Of a stretch of 45,836 bases of DNA, positions 1 to 9,789 are shown piece by piece (the stretch's first letter is position 1; each line of letters starts with the position of its first letter). This DNA is from Candidatus Cryptobacteroides faecipullorum (lineage in GTDB: Bacteria > Bacteroidota > Bacteroidia > Bacteroidales > UBA932), in NCBI GenBank assembly GCA_017694885.1, contig JADIMH010000036.1, positions 1-45,836 of the forward strand, read 5' to 3'. A program made the position numbers and the translations under genes. Under the pieces are notes generated by a model that saw only the letters and a program-made list of their open reading frames with translations, was not told the DNA's origin and ran no database searches.

Positions 1-2109
1 CTTATTCTTTGGATTAGCATCGCGTCATTGACGGACATCTGCTGTCAGGCTGCAGACCGGGATAAGGAAATCGCGGATACCCTCGAAAAGTCCGTCGTCT
101 ACGCATCGAAATCCCCAGCCGCATTTACCGGCCTGAAACGGCTTGACCATGAGGATCTTCTCGGAGGCGCAGCCATACTTGGCAGCCCGGATGCCATAAA
201 GGTCCTCCAGAATCTCCCCGGCATAGCCTCAGGGATGGAACTGATGTCCGGTCTCTATGTGCACGGCGGAGACGGCAGCGACAACCTTTTTATGCTCGAC
301 GGTGTCCCCCTGTTCCAGGTCTCCCACCTTGGCGGCCTGTTCTCGTCGTTCAACACCGACATCATCAGATCGGTGGATTTCTACAAAAGCGGATTCCCGG
401 CACGGTACGGAGGGAAAATCTCATCCGTAGTTGACGTCAGGACACGTGACGGGTCAATGGAGGAGTTCGGCGGCTCCTTCTCTATCGGCCTGATCGACGG
501 GAGGATATCGCTGGGTGGGCCGATCATCAGAAACAGGCTGTCTTACGATGTGGCGATAAGAAGGAGCTGGCTTGACGCGATTACCGCTCCCATACTTGCC
601 ATCGGGAATTCCGGAAACGGGACGAAGACCAGGGGCGGATACGCCCTCTTCGATTCAAACGTGAACCTGACCTACACCCCTGGACCGGATGACAGGATAA
701 ACTTGCGTTTCTTTGCCGGGACCGACAGGTTCAATTACAGCGAATCAGAGGAGGAAAAATATTACGGCAAGGAAATATACTACGCCGAAAGCGGAGAGGG
801 CATGAAAATGAAATGGGGAAACATCGCGGCCTCGGCATCCTGGAAGCACGGCTTTTCCCGGAGATCCGGCATTTCGACCGTCATCTATTACTCCCGGGGA
901 TATTCCGACATACGAGACCGGCAGCAGTCAAACGATTTCACGGATGAAATCCTGACAACAGGGACATCCTCGGAGATGCTGGCAGGCAGTGCGAATGCCG
1001 CCGGTCTCAGAAGCATCCTGACCCTGTCGTTCAGACGCCACATCCTTTCCGCCGGGGTCGAGTATCAGAATACATGGTACAGTCCGTCACGTTCGGTTCA
1101 GAGGACAGAGGGAGACCGGACCACGGTGTCAGATTCCGGCAGTAAACAATACAGGGCCAATGAGGCGTCGGTATTCATCGAAGACGGGATGACATTCGGA
1201 CCCTTCAGCCTCACGGCCGGCATAAGGCTTGACGGATACTTCACCGACGGTGCCGCATATTTCAGGCCCCAGCCAAGAATATCCGCGAGCTACAGCATCT
1301 CGGACAGGGTCATAGCGAAAGCCTCCTATGAGTCCATGAGCCAGTATGCCCACCTGCTGTCGTCCATATACATCGATCTCCCGACCAACCTCTGGATGCC
1401 CTCCACGGACATTGTCAGGCCGTCGGATTCCCGTCAGGCTGCGGCAGGAGTCTACGCCCGTCTTTCAAGACACTGGCATGTGGACATAGGCGGATACTGG
1501 CGCTCGATACAGAACTGCCTCATCTATTCCGGCGCAGGTTCCCTGTTCCCTCCGGTAGACAGATGGGAGGAGGAGTTCATCAGCGGGAAGGGCCGTTCCT
1601 ACGGGGCTGAACTCGAGGTACACTACCTTTCCGGGAAAATCACAGGGACAGCCTGCTATACACTGTCATGGAACCAGAGGCGGTTCGACGAACTCCATTC
1701 CACATGGTTCAGGGACAGGTTTGACAACAGGCACAAGCTGACCATCACATGTTCATACAGGATTACGGACAACATAGACATCAACGCCACTTGGAATTAC
1801 CACAGCGGGAACCGTGTGACGGTACCCGAACATACCGTCTGCCTTCCGGGAGGCGAGATAAAGTATCTTTTCTCGGAACCGTACAACGCCAGTATGCCCG
1901 ACTACCACAGGCTCGACCTTGGTTGCAATATCCGCAGAAAGACAAGACGCGGGAACGAGGGCATCTGGAACATCAGCATATACAACGCCTACTGCAGAAT
2001 GAATCCCGTCTTTATGCGGACGACGATAAATGATGAGGGAAAACCGAAAGCTATAGTATATTCTTTGGTTCCCATAATCCCGTCCTTCAGCTATACCTTA
2101 AAGTTCTGA
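1..2109 (+). CDS. TonB-dependent outer membrane receptor, 5' end cut by window
   Basis: Outer membrane active transporter that imports a ligand with energy from TonB. The reading frame is open to the first base, so the gene starts at or before the window edge. The first residues (LILWISIAS, then a Cys-Cys stretch) look like the end of a signal peptide, so little may be missing. The plug domain spans about residues 30-170 and includes LQNLPGIASG, NLFMLDGVPLF and FYKSGFPARYGGKISSVVDV. The remainder is a 22-strand-type barrel with many alternating aromatic residues, ending in Phe as usual for outer membrane barrels. No carboxypeptidase-regulatory domain is visible before the plug in the part present. 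The DUF4249 lipoprotein follows after 2 bp, so the two are almost certainly co-transcribed and act together at the surface. The substrate cannot be told. Confidence 0.9.
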   Translation, partial: LILWISIASLTDICCQAADRDKEIADTLEKSVVYASKSPAAFTGLKRLDHEDLLGGAAILGSPDAIKVLQNLPGIASGMELMSGLYVHGGDGSDNLFMLDGVPLFQVSHLGGLFSSFNTDIIRSVDFYKSGFPARYGGKISSVVDVRTRDGSMEEFGGSFSIGLIDGRISLGGPIIRNRLSYDVAIRRSWLDAITAPILAIGNSGNGTKTRGGYALFDSNVNLTYTPGPDDRINLRFFAGTDRFNYSESEEEKYYGKEIYYAESGEGMKMKWGNIAASASWKHGFSRRSGISTVIYYSRGYSDIRDRQQSNDFTDEILTTGTSSEMLAGSANAAGLRSILTLSFRRHILSAGVEYQNTWYSPSRSVQRTEGDRTTVSDSGSKQYRANEASVFIEDGMTFGPFSLTAGIRLDGYFTDGAAYFRPQPRISASYSISDRVIAKASYESMSQYAHLLSSIYIDLPTNLWMPSTDIVRPSDSRQAAAGVYARLSRHWHVDIGGYWRSIQNCLIYSGAGSLFPPVDRWEEEFISGKGRSYGAELEVHYLSGKITGTACYTLSWNQRRFDELHSTWFRDRFDNRHKLTITCSYRITDNIDINATWNYHSGNRVTVPEHTVCLPGGEIKYLFSEPYNASMPDYHRLDLGCNIRRKTRRGNEGIWNISIYNAYCRMNPVFMRTTINDEGKPKAIVYSLVPIIPSFSYTLKF

Positions 2110-2111
2110 CA

Positions 2112-3083
2112 ATGAAAACAATCCATATCATATTATCATTCATGCTGCTCCTTTCCGTGCTGTCCTGCGAACGGGAAACCGATATTCCGCTGAAACCAGG
2201 AACAGGACGCCTGTACCTCGAGTGTTTTCCGTCCAACGGACACGACACGACATACATAAGCCTGACTGCAGCCCGTCCGGTAACGGACCTTGCAGCTCCG
2301 GGCCGGCTCTCCGGTATCCGTATGGACTTCAGTGTAAACGGAGAGTCCGCCGGTCCGGAACTGTATTCCGTGGACAATGATACATATACCTACATGGTAG
2401 ATTTTCCGATAGAAATCGGAGACAGGGTTTCCGTCAGCGCCTCCGCCGAAGGCTATCCTTCCGTATCTGCGGTTTCGGAAGTTCCGGGCGCACCGGATAT
2501 GGAAATGGAACGTGAAATCTACAGATACGGCACTCTCCGCCACAGATTCACTGTCAGAAGGAAAGACGGTCCGGGGCGTAAGCGGTACTATGGGGTGGCG
2601 ATCACCGGTGAACGCCGTATGGAAACGGTATATGCAGATCCTGAAAAGGAGCCGTTGACGGAAGTCTCCTGCCTGCAGTATGACTATGGAATGTCATCGC
2701 CCGTGGAGTCTACGGATGAAGATATTCTCGGCTATGAAACCATAACGCAATGCAGGGTCAATGGGATGAACATGGTGGTCTTCGAAGACGACGGAGGCAA
2801 TACCCCTGAACTTGAAATAGTGGTTGACATCCCGTACGAGAAGGACAAATACTGGGTGGTGACCGAGGAGTACAGCACGTACAGACGGACCCTGTACAGG
2901 GTGGACATGTTCCTGATTCCGGAGCAGGCCTATGAATATCTGAACCCGAAGGTAAACGAGTCCCTGCTCGCCGCCGGCCTGATTCCTCCTTTCATCAACG
3001 GGGGCAACATATCCGGAGGTTATGGAATAGCATCATGTATGGGATGCTATTCTTCCGGCTGGATCGGCAGCCCGGGGCAGTAA
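2112..3083 (+). CDS. DUF4249 domain lipoprotein, partner of the TonB receptor
   Basis: A 323-residue predicted lipoprotein. The N-terminus has two charged residues, a hydrophobic core and a lipobox (LSVLSC) with the lipidated Cys near residue 19. The body matches the DUF4249 pattern: a beta-rich domain with an early Tyr-Leu-Glu strand, a central DIPYEKDKYW-like region, and a Gly-rich end (NGGNISGGYGIASC). In Bacteroidota, DUF4249 genes almost always follow a TonB receptor gene, as here. The family is thought to be an outer-leaflet accessory of that receptor, comparable in position to SusD in SusCD pairs, but its biochemical role is not established. The gene begins 2 bp after the receptor stop, and a terminator follows it. 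Confidence 0.88.
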   Translation: MKTIHIILSFMLLLSVLSCERETDIPLKPGTGRLYLECFPSNGHDTTYISLTAARPVTDLAAPGRLSGIRMDFSVNGESAGPELYSVDNDTYTYMVDFPIEIGDRVSVSASAEGYPSVSAVSEVPGAPDMEMEREIYRYGTLRHRFTVRRKDGPGRKRYYGVAITGERRMETVYADPEKEPLTEVSCLQYDYGMSSPVESTDEDILGYETITQCRVNGMNMVVFEDDGGNTPELEIVVDIPYEKDKYWVVTEEYSTYRRTLYRVDMFLIPEQAYEYLNPKVNESLLAAGLIPPFINGGNISGGYGIASCMGCYSSGWIGSPGQ

Positions 3084-3104
3084 TACTGTTTCATATGAAA
3101 CAAG

Positions 3105-3133
3105 GCGCCGGATTTGAAATCCGGTGCTCTTTT
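3105..3133 (+). terminator. Rho-independent terminator after the TonB/DUF4249 pair
   Basis: Nine-base-pair stem 3105-3113 with 3119-3127 (one G-T pair) and a five-base loop, followed by TCTTTT. It lies 22 bp after the DUF4249 stop. The -33 element of the dnaE promoter lies at the top of this hairpin. Confidence 0.75.
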
Positions 3134-3143
3134 ACTATCTTTG
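3113..3143 (+). promoter_or_regulatory. Bacteroidota-type promoter for dnaE
   Basis: TTTG at 3113-3116, a 19-bp spacer, and TATCTTTG at 3136-3143, a full match to the TTTG / TAnnTTTG consensus. The expected transcription start near 3149 leaves a leader of about 28 nt before the ATG at 3177 and rules out the in-frame TTG at 3114 as a start. Confidence 0.8.
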
Positions 3144-3176
3144 CCAGCCTCCAACTTTCAGAGAATCCATAAAAAT

Positions 3177-6100
3177 ATGTCATTCGTTCATCTTCACGTA
3201 CATACGCAGTATTCCATTCTGGACGGCCAGTCATCGATAGAAGACCTGTTCAACAGGGCAGAAGAGCTCGGCATGCCGGGAATCGCCATTACCGACCATG
3301 GAAACATGTACGGGGTGAAAGAATTCTTCAAATTTGCCAAGAAGCATCCTGGCATAAAGCCGATAGTAGGCTGCGAAATCTACGTGACCACGCATTATGA
3401 CCACAGGCTCAAGGACAAGGACCATAAATCATACTATCACCTCATTCTGCTTGCCAAAAACTACAACGGGTACAAGAACCTTATGAAGATAGTCTCTACG
3501 GGACACATCGAAGGTATGTACTACAAGCCCCGTGTAAGCCATGAGGTGATACGGAAATATTCCAAGGATCTGATATGCTGCTCCGCCTGCGTGGCAGGGG
3601 AAATTCCGAGAAATATCATCGCAGGGGATATGGAAGCGGCCGAAAAAGCCGTTATGTGGCACAAGGAAGTATTCGGAGAGGACTACTATCTGGAAGTCCA
3701 GCTGCACCGCACGGAGATCCCGGGCCAGTCGCAGGAAGTCTATGAAAGGCAAAAGATCGCCCTCGAAGGGATTATCGAATTGTCCCGGAAAACTGGAGTC
3801 AAGATAGTAGCTACGAATGATGCTCATTTCGTAAGAAAGGAGGACGGCCCCGCACATGACAGGCTGATCTGTCTCACAACAAATGCATACCTTACCGACT
3901 CCGACCGTATGCGCTACACCCAGCAGGAATTCCTGAAAAGCGGAGAAGAGATGGCGGCCCTGTTCCCTGACCATCCGGAATTCCTGACCAACACGCTCGA
4001 GGTGTCGGATAAAATTGAAAGATATGAAATCGACAGGGGGCATGTACTTCCCCTGTTCAAGATAGACGAAGGATTCCTCAAAGACATAGATATTTATCTG
4101 GAAAAATACAAGGATGTCATAGATGTCGGCAGGTGCGACAAGGCCGGCAACGACAGAGGCGTGGATTTCACCCATTCGGTAGCCTTTCTGTGTCACCTGT
4201 GCTATGAAGGGGCACGGAAGCGATACGGAGACACCCTTACTGCCGAGCAGGGCGAACGTCTGGATTTCGAACTCAAGACCATCTGCAGAATGGGATTCCC
4301 TGACTATTTCCTTATAGTGCAGGACTTCATCGCGGCAGCCAGAAGAAACGGTATTTCCGTCGGCCCCGGACGTGGTTCGGCAGCCGGGTCAGCAGTAGCC
4401 TATTGTCTGGGAATCACCAATATAGACCCTATAAAATATCAGTTGCTGTTCGAGCGTTTCCTCAACCCGGACCGTATTTCCATGCCGGATATCGACATCG
4501 ACTTCGATGATGACGGCAGATACAGGGTATTCAGATACGTGGAAGACACCTATGGAAAGGACCACGTATCACATGTAATCACGTTTGGGACAATGGCCGC
4601 CAAAAGCGCCATCAAGGATGTGGGCCGCGTCAGCAACATGCCGATGGACGAGACCAACCGTCTTACGAAAATGATCCCCGACAAACCGTTCGAAGCAGAA
4701 GTCATGGAGGACGGCAAGAAGGTCAAGAAAGAATTCAAGCCGAAACTGGCGAACTGCGTGAAGTACCTTCCGGAACTGAAAAACGAATACGAGAACGGCA
4801 CCGAGCAGGTCAAGGACGTTCTCAAATATGCCGTCAAGCTCGAAGGATGCATCAGGCAGACAGGCGTACACGCCTGCGCCATGATCATAGGCCGCGGAGA
4901 CCTCACCGATTACATCCCGATAAGCGTCGCGGCCGACAAGGCAACAGGCGAAGATGTCTGGGTATCACAGTACGAAGGATGCTTTATCGAAGACGTCGGC
5001 ATGCTGAAGATGGACTTCCTCGGCCTGAGGACGCTGTCCATCATAAAGGAATGCCTGGCAAACATCAAAAAACGCCATGGGATAGACATAGACATCGAAT
5101 CCATCCCTATTGACGATGAAGAAACCTACAGACTGTACGGACGCGGCGATACCACCAGCGTATTCCAGTTCGAATCCGAAGGTATGAAGCAGTGGCTGCA
5201 GAAACTGCAGCCGACAAGATTCGAGGACCTGATCGCCATGAACGCCCTCTACCGTCCGGGGCCTCTGGACTATATCCCTTCATTCGTTGCCAGGAAACAG
5301 GGTACGGAAAAGATCGAATACGACCTTCCTGAAATGGAGGAATTCCTCCAGGACACATACGGTGTCACGGTCTATCAGGAACAGGTCATGCTCCTGTCCC
5401 AGAAACTTGCAGGATTCACCAAAGGCGAAGCCGACAAGCTGCGTAAGGCAATGGGTAAAAAACAGCTGGATGTCCTCGAATCTCTTCACGACAAGTTCAT
5501 AAACGGGGGGAAGGATCACGGCCATCCGGTAGAGATTCTTGAAAAGATATGGGGAGACTGGAGGAAATTCGCCCAATATGCCTTCAACAAGTCGCACGCG
5601 ACATGCTATGCATGGGTCAGTTACCAGACAGGCTACCTGAAAGCACACTACCCGGCCGAATTCCAGGCAGCCAACCTGAGCCGCAACCTCTCCAACATGG
5701 ATGAGATCAAGAAAATCATGGATGACTGCAAGAAATCCAGGATCAAAGTCCTCAACCCGGACATAAACGAAAGCGACTCCGGATTCACCGTCAATAAAGA
5801 CGGGAATGTCCGTTTCGGTCTGGGCGGAATCAAGGGATTCGGAGACAATATAGTAAAAGCCATCCTTGCAGACCGCGATACGAACGGTCCTTTTTCAGAC
5901 ATATACAATTTCACGGAACGGATGGCCGGCACAGTCAACCGCAAGGCTTTCGAATCCTTGCTGTACTCCGGAGCCTTCGACAGTTTCGGCTTTCCACGCT
6001 CACAATACCTGATGCCATGCGCCTCAGGAGATACCTTCCTCGATGCTCTGGTAAGGTACGCAGACCTTTACAGACGCGATACAGTGGATGCGGCCAACTC

Positions 6101-6860
6101 CCTTTTCGGAGAAATGGAAGAGGCCCGTCCCGTAAAGCCGGAAATGCCTCCTATGCGGGGAGAAGAAAACGAGCTGGAAATACTGAAAAAGGAGAAAGAA
6201 CTGGTAGGGATGTATCTTTCATCGCATCCTTTGGACAAATACTCTTTCGAACTGGAAAATTTCACTTCCAACAGCGTAGCCGAAATTCCAGACCTGATAA
6301 ACAGTTGCGAATCGGAAAAAAAGACCATGAAAATCTGTGTAGCCGGCTACATTTCCTCTACGCAGACTCTTTCCACCAAGACCGGTAAACCTTATTCGAA
6401 GACTGTCATAGAGGACAAGGAAGGAAGCTATGAACTGGCCCTGTTCGGAAAGGACCACGAGAATTTCATGAGCTACATGCAGGTAAACTCAGCTATCTTC
6501 ATCGAAGGTGAAATCGGAGAAAAGTATTTCCGCAAACCTGAAGACCGCAAGACCCAGGGGGATCCTCCATATGGATTCAAAATCAAAAAGATCATGCTCT
6601 TGGGCAATGTTACCGACTCCTATATCAAGGGATTCTCCCTCAACATCACCACCCCTATGCTAAACAGTGATTTCAGGGAAAAGCTTGGTAAAGTAATAAA
6701 GAAAAACAAAGGCACCGTTCCGCTCACGATGTTCCTTTATGATCCGAAAACACGATACAAGATAGAATTCCTCTCAAGGAAATTCCAGGTTGCAGTCACA
6801 GCCCCGTTTATCAGTGAGCTGAAGGATCTGGATATCAGATACAGTGTAATAAAGAAATAG
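3177..6860 (+). CDS. dnaE: DNA polymerase III subunit alpha (DnaE)
   Basis: Catalytic subunit of the replicative polymerase, 1227 residues. The PHP domain opens the protein (HVHTQYSILDG at about residues 6-16, then ITDHGNMYG). The C-family polymerase core holds the GPGRGSAAGS motif and the catalytic aspartates in PDIDIDFDDDGR at about residues 437-448, followed by the fingers (ALYRPGPLDYIP, YQEQVM, KAMGKK, AFNKSHATCYAW). The helix-hairpin-helix part (FGLGGIKGFGDN) lies near residue 880, and an OB fold starting at MKICVAGYISS near residue 1051 is followed by a tau-binding-like tail. All expected domains are present and the length is normal. The gene is a single transcription unit with its own promoter. 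It converges on ccsA with only 6 bp between the stop codons and no hairpin there. Confidence 0.97.
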   Translation: MSFVHLHVHTQYSILDGQSSIEDLFNRAEELGMPGIAITDHGNMYGVKEFFKFAKKHPGIKPIVGCEIYVTTHYDHRLKDKDHKSYYHLILLAKNYNGYKNLMKIVSTGHIEGMYYKPRVSHEVIRKYSKDLICCSACVAGEIPRNIIAGDMEAAEKAVMWHKEVFGEDYYLEVQLHRTEIPGQSQEVYERQKIALEGIIELSRKTGVKIVATNDAHFVRKEDGPAHDRLICLTTNAYLTDSDRMRYTQQEFLKSGEEMAALFPDHPEFLTNTLEVSDKIERYEIDRGHVLPLFKIDEGFLKDIDIYLEKYKDVIDVGRCDKAGNDRGVDFTHSVAFLCHLCYEGARKRYGDTLTAEQGERLDFELKTICRMGFPDYFLIVQDFIAAARRNGISVGPGRGSAAGSAVAYCLGITNIDPIKYQLLFERFLNPDRISMPDIDIDFDDDGRYRVFRYVEDTYGKDHVSHVITFGTMAAKSAIKDVGRVSNMPMDETNRLTKMIPDKPFEAEVMEDGKKVKKEFKPKLANCVKYLPELKNEYENGTEQVKDVLKYAVKLEGCIRQTGVHACAMIIGRGDLTDYIPISVAADKATGEDVWVSQYEGCFIEDVGMLKMDFLGLRTLSIIKECLANIKKRHGIDIDIESIPIDDEETYRLYGRGDTTSVFQFESEGMKQWLQKLQPTRFEDLIAMNALYRPGPLDYIPSFVARKQGTEKIEYDLPEMEEFLQDTYGVTVYQEQVMLLSQKLAGFTKGEADKLRKAMGKKQLDVLESLHDKFINGGKDHGHPVEILEKIWGDWRKFAQYAFNKSHATCYAWVSYQTGYLKAHYPAEFQAANLSRNLSNMDEIKKIMDDCKKSRIKVLNPDINESDSGFTVNKDGNVRFGLGGIKGFGDNIVKAILADRDTNGPFSDIYNFTERMAGTVNRKAFESLLYSGAFDSFGFPRSQYLMPCASGDTFLDALVRYADLYRRDTVDAANSLFGEMEEARPVKPEMPPMRGEENELEILKKEKELVGMYLSSHPLDKYSFELENFTSNSVAEIPDLINSCESEKKTMKICVAGYISSTQTLSTKTGKPYSKTVIEDKEGSYELALFGKDHENFMSYMQVNSAIFIEGEIGEKYFRKPEDRKTQGDPPYGFKIKKIMLLGNVTDSYIKGFSLNITTPMLNSDFREKLGKVIKKNKGTVPLTMFLYDPKTRYKIEFLSRKFQVAVTAPFISELKDLDIRYSVIKK

Positions 6861-6866
6861 CAGACA

Positions 6867-7658
6867 TCAGTACACATGCATGCTGGCGCCCTGTGCCGAA
6901 GGCAGGTAATTCACGCCCCACCAGCACATCTGAAGAAGCAGGAACGAAAAGACTATCAGGGCAAAAGCTGCATTATGGCCGATCCGCCTGGTACCACGCA
7001 AGTGGATATACAGAAGATAGCCCAGCCACGTAGCTGCAGCCCATGTTTCTTTCGGATCCCATGTCCAGAAATCGCCCCATGCCTGCTTGGCCCATAAGGC
7101 TCCCATCACCATACCGGCACAAAGGAATGCCGAGCCGGTCCTGACAAGTTCATCGCACAGCCGCATCTCGTCTGCCGAAGGTTCCTTTCGGGAAGGGCGC
7201 AGCCACAAATACAGAGCAAACAGCGTAACTGCTCCCAACAAGGCATAGGCGAACATATATACCACAACATGAGGGATGAACCATACGCTCTGCAGGGCCG
7301 GCATAAGGGTCTTGTCATGGATTTGCGGGCTTAAAATATTGATGCAGATGAAAACGGCAGACATAAGCGTACTGAACAGAAGTATCCACCTGTACCTCCA
7401 CCTTCCATAGACCATCGCTCCCGCCATCGTAACGAAAAGAGAATACCATAGTCTCGTTTCCCCGACAGTACGGAGCGGAGGCCTTTCAAGAGAAACCCAC
7501 ATTCCGGCAATAAAAGCCATGAAAACCGCAGAACCGAGCAATGTCCAGACAACGGCGAATGCCGGTTTCCTCCTGCCTCTCAAGGCAGCGCAGGCGCCGA
7601 CAATCCAGCATACAATGGCAACTGCACCGAAATAGACCAGATGATTCCACCCTATCAT
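6867..7658 (-). CDS. ccsA: Cytochrome c biogenesis protein CcsA
   Basis: A 263-residue polytopic membrane protein. It carries the heme-handling WWD signature WGDFWTWDPKETWAA near residues 185-200 and conserved membrane histidines (WFIPHVVVYMFAY; the His after GTRRIG), typical of the CcsA/CcmC/CcmF superfamily. With ResB it forms the System II synthase, which exports heme and attaches it to CXXCH motifs on the outer face of the inner membrane. I chose the ATG at 7658 because it overlaps the resB stop (ATGA). A longer in-frame extension would run 49 codons back into resB and is not membrane-like. It is the last gene of the cyd-napC run. The tetraheme cytochrome encoded upstream is its obvious client. 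Confidence 0.9.
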   Translation of the reverse strand: MIGWNHLVYFGAVAIVCWIVGACAALRGRRKPAFAVVWTLLGSAVFMAFIAGMWVSLERPPLRTVGETRLWYSLFVTMAGAMVYGRWRYRWILLFSTLMSAVFICINILSPQIHDKTLMPALQSVWFIPHVVVYMFAYALLGAVTLFALYLWLRPSRKEPSADEMRLCDELVRTGSAFLCAGMVMGALWAKQAWGDFWTWDPKETWAAATWLGYLLYIHLRGTRRIGHNAAFALIVFSFLLLQMCWWGVNYLPSAQGASMHVY

Positions 7659-8884
7659 TTCCCTTCCTCCCTTTTCTTTACAGGCCCTGAACTTCCTGCC
7701 GATACAGCAAACAGCACAGTCCCGGAAAGCAGCATCCACAGCGATACACAAGTAACTATCCACCATGAATCCCTGACACACTCCATGACGCTCACCGTAC
7801 TCCACCTGCCGCGTGAAGTATCATATCCTGCCTGATATATGCGCCAGGCTCCCGCCATTGCCGGACGGTTCACCTCTATGGTCTCTTCCCGCCGCCTTCC
7901 GTCCGCGTCCGCAATGACAACCTCGGAACTGAATCTTCGGGCCTCCGGACGAGGCATCACTACCATTTTCCCATACCCGAGTCCGAGAGTCTCTGAACTG
8001 AAAATATGACTTCCGCAACTGACCCATCCCGAATGGCTGGATCCGTCGCTTTCCCGTACCGCGGTAACGAATACTGCCGGCACCGCTCCGACATGTTCCA
8101 TAGCCCTGTACCCCGACTCTCCTGGCAGGCGGCCCGCCATAAACAGGCATGTGTCCGCCGTCAGTCTCCATCCGTCCGCATATCCTGCGGAGCCAACCGT
8201 ATCGGCTGACACGAAGCCATCGGACATTTTACCGCTCAACGTATCCACGACATAAAGCTTGGGAGGATACTCTTCAATGGTAAATTCCTTAAGGGTCAAG
8301 GTAAACGGAAGCGGGATACTTTCCCCCGAACTGTCCTCCCCCATAGCGACGGCGCCTCCGGCGGGAGCAACGACCTTGCAGCGGATCTTGTCCCCCCCGC
8401 CGAAAATGCCGGCAAATATGAACAGGAAAACTCCGGCATGCACAACCGTCCTGGCAAGATATCTAAGGACATGCCTGTAATGACAGCCCCGCAAATGTCT
8501 TATGCCGCTGATTTCAGATACGGCCCTTATGCCGGTAGCCGTCATAAAATAGAACAGGACGAGGATGAAAGGCCATGTCTCCGTTATGCGGTGAAAACCA
8601 GATAGAGTCACAAGGACCAGAACCGCAGCCAAAGAAGATATGCAGGTCCTGTCATCCCACAGCGATCCCAGCAACCGGCTGCGGCCGCTGAAGGAAAAAG
8701 CCAGCACCAGAAGATAAAGATAATTCACAGCCAGTACCGTACTCCATGGATGATGAAGGAAATGAACCGGTACGTCTCCTGACAATAATTGAAGCGTTGT
8801 GCCTGCCGCAAGCAGCAAGGCACAACGCAGAAAAGCCCTTTTATAATTCCACCTGAAAGCCACGCCGACTAAGCTTTCTCCCAC
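7655..8884 (-). CDS. resB: ResB-like cytochrome c biogenesis protein
   Basis: A 409-residue membrane protein with several N-terminal helices (about residues 15-170), a large exported beta-rich part, and one C-terminal helix (WWIVTCVSLWMLLSG, about residue 377). The exported domain has the ResB signature: PFTLTLKEFTIEEYPPKLY, then a late NRPAMAGAWRIYQAGYD. ResB binds apocytochrome c and works with CcsA. The start overlaps the end of the TIM-barrel gene by 16 bp and the stop overlaps the ccsA start by 4 bp, so the three are translationally linked. In many Bacteroidota resB-ccsA sit beside nrfHA. No nrfA lies in this window, and the neighbouring multiheme protein is the NapC-SUMF1 fusion. Confidence 0.87.
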   Translation of the reverse strand: MGESLVGVAFRWNYKRAFLRCALLLAAGTTLQLLSGDVPVHFLHHPWSTVLAVNYLYLLVLAFSFSGRSRLLGSLWDDRTCISSLAAVLVLVTLSGFHRITETWPFILVLFYFMTATGIRAVSEISGIRHLRGCHYRHVLRYLARTVVHAGVFLFIFAGIFGGGDKIRCKVVAPAGGAVAMGEDSSGESIPLPFTLTLKEFTIEEYPPKLYVVDTLSGKMSDGFVSADTVGSAGYADGWRLTADTCLFMAGRLPGESGYRAMEHVGAVPAVFVTAVRESDGSSHSGWVSCGSHIFSSETLGLGYGKMVVMPRPEARRFSSEVVIADADGRRREETIEVNRPAMAGAWRIYQAGYDTSRGRWSTVSVMECVRDSWWIVTCVSLWMLLSGTVLFAVSAGSSGPVKKREEGK

Positions 8885-9780
8885 TGTTCACGGAGCAGAG
8901 CCACCGCAGCAGGAACAGTCACTGCACGGTCACCGGCCGAGCCGCACTCGAAACTTACATATTTATCATATCCGAGTTCCTTCAAGGCTCTCAGACCGTC
9001 CATGTAGTTATCCTTTTCACCGTCTTCTCCCGGCATCACACGGCGGGCGCGACTGGCTATGTGCACATGCTGCAGATATTCGGTTCCGGCAGACATGAAA
9101 GCGGCATAGTCCGAAGTCTCTTCCTGCATATGCCAGAAATCTCCCATGCACTTCACTCCGGCGCTCTTCGAATCACGGCATATCGCAGCTGCATCTGCTA
9201 CCTGACGGAGATAGAACGCCTCTCCCCTGTTCAAAGGCTCGAGAATAACGGTTGTGCCGCACTTCAGGGCATATTCACCCAGTTCATGAAGCTGCTCCGT
9301 AAGGTATTCTCTCGTTTCAAGAGTATGAGGCCTGCATGGATGCTGGCCGTTGAATGCCGGTACCATTATCACTCCTGTCGAGGCAAGTTCTCCGGCTGCC
9401 GCTATGATTTCGCGCATGGTCGTATCGAATTCAGCCTTAACCTTAGGATCTTCTGCAAGGATAAAACCTCCGAAACCGGCACAGATAGCAGAGACCTTTA
9501 TGTTGCGGCCGTTCAGGGCACGGCTGATTTCATCGACACGTCCTGCAAGATTGTTTCCTCCAGGCTCAAATCCGGCTACTCCGAGGTTCTCCATATAATC
9601 CAGCTTTTCAGCCAGTGTGCTCCCCGGCGCTATCCCTTCCTGGAATGACAGTTTGAGTTCTGCCTTATTAGCTGTCTTTTTTTCCGGTGTGCAGGCGGAG
9701 ACCATGCCAAGAGGCAGTCCTGACAATGTCACTGCCGCCGCTCCCGCAAGGGTCCTGCCCAAAAAACTTCTTCTGTCCAT
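8869..9780 (-). CDS. Exported sugar isomerase/epimerase-like TIM-barrel protein
   Basis: 303 residues of the xylose isomerase-like TIM-barrel (AP endonuclease 2) family, which binds a divalent metal and moves carbonyl or hydroxyl groups on sugars and inositols. Putative metal ligands are the Glu in ILEPLNRGE, Asp and His in GDFWHM, His in QHVHIAS and Glu in YVSFECG. The N-terminus is MDRRSFLGR followed by a hydrophobic Ala/Gly stretch and a lipobox (MVSAC), so it looks like a Tat-exported lipoprotein. It is encoded 9 bp after the Gfo/Idh/MocA oxidoreductase gene, a pairing known from pathways that oxidise a sugar to a keto-sugar and then isomerise it. The substrate is unknown. An intracellular role is unlikely given the signal. 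Confidence 0.82.
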   Translation of the reverse strand: MDRRSFLGRTLAGAAAVTLSGLPLGMVSACTPEKKTANKAELKLSFQEGIAPGSTLAEKLDYMENLGVAGFEPGGNNLAGRVDEISRALNGRNIKVSAICAGFGGFILAEDPKVKAEFDTTMREIIAAAGELASTGVIMVPAFNGQHPCRPHTLETREYLTEQLHELGEYALKCGTTVILEPLNRGEAFYLRQVADAAAICRDSKSAGVKCMGDFWHMQEETSDYAAFMSAGTEYLQHVHIASRARRVMPGEDGEKDNYMDGLRALKELGYDKYVSFECGSAGDRAVTVPAAVALLREQWEKA

Positions 9781-9789
9781 ACGCTCCGA

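Noticed and set aside
3114..3176. N-terminal extension of DnaE from a TTG start
   Set aside because: The promoter -7 element and the predicted transcription start lie inside it, and PHP domains begin at MSFVHLHVHT.
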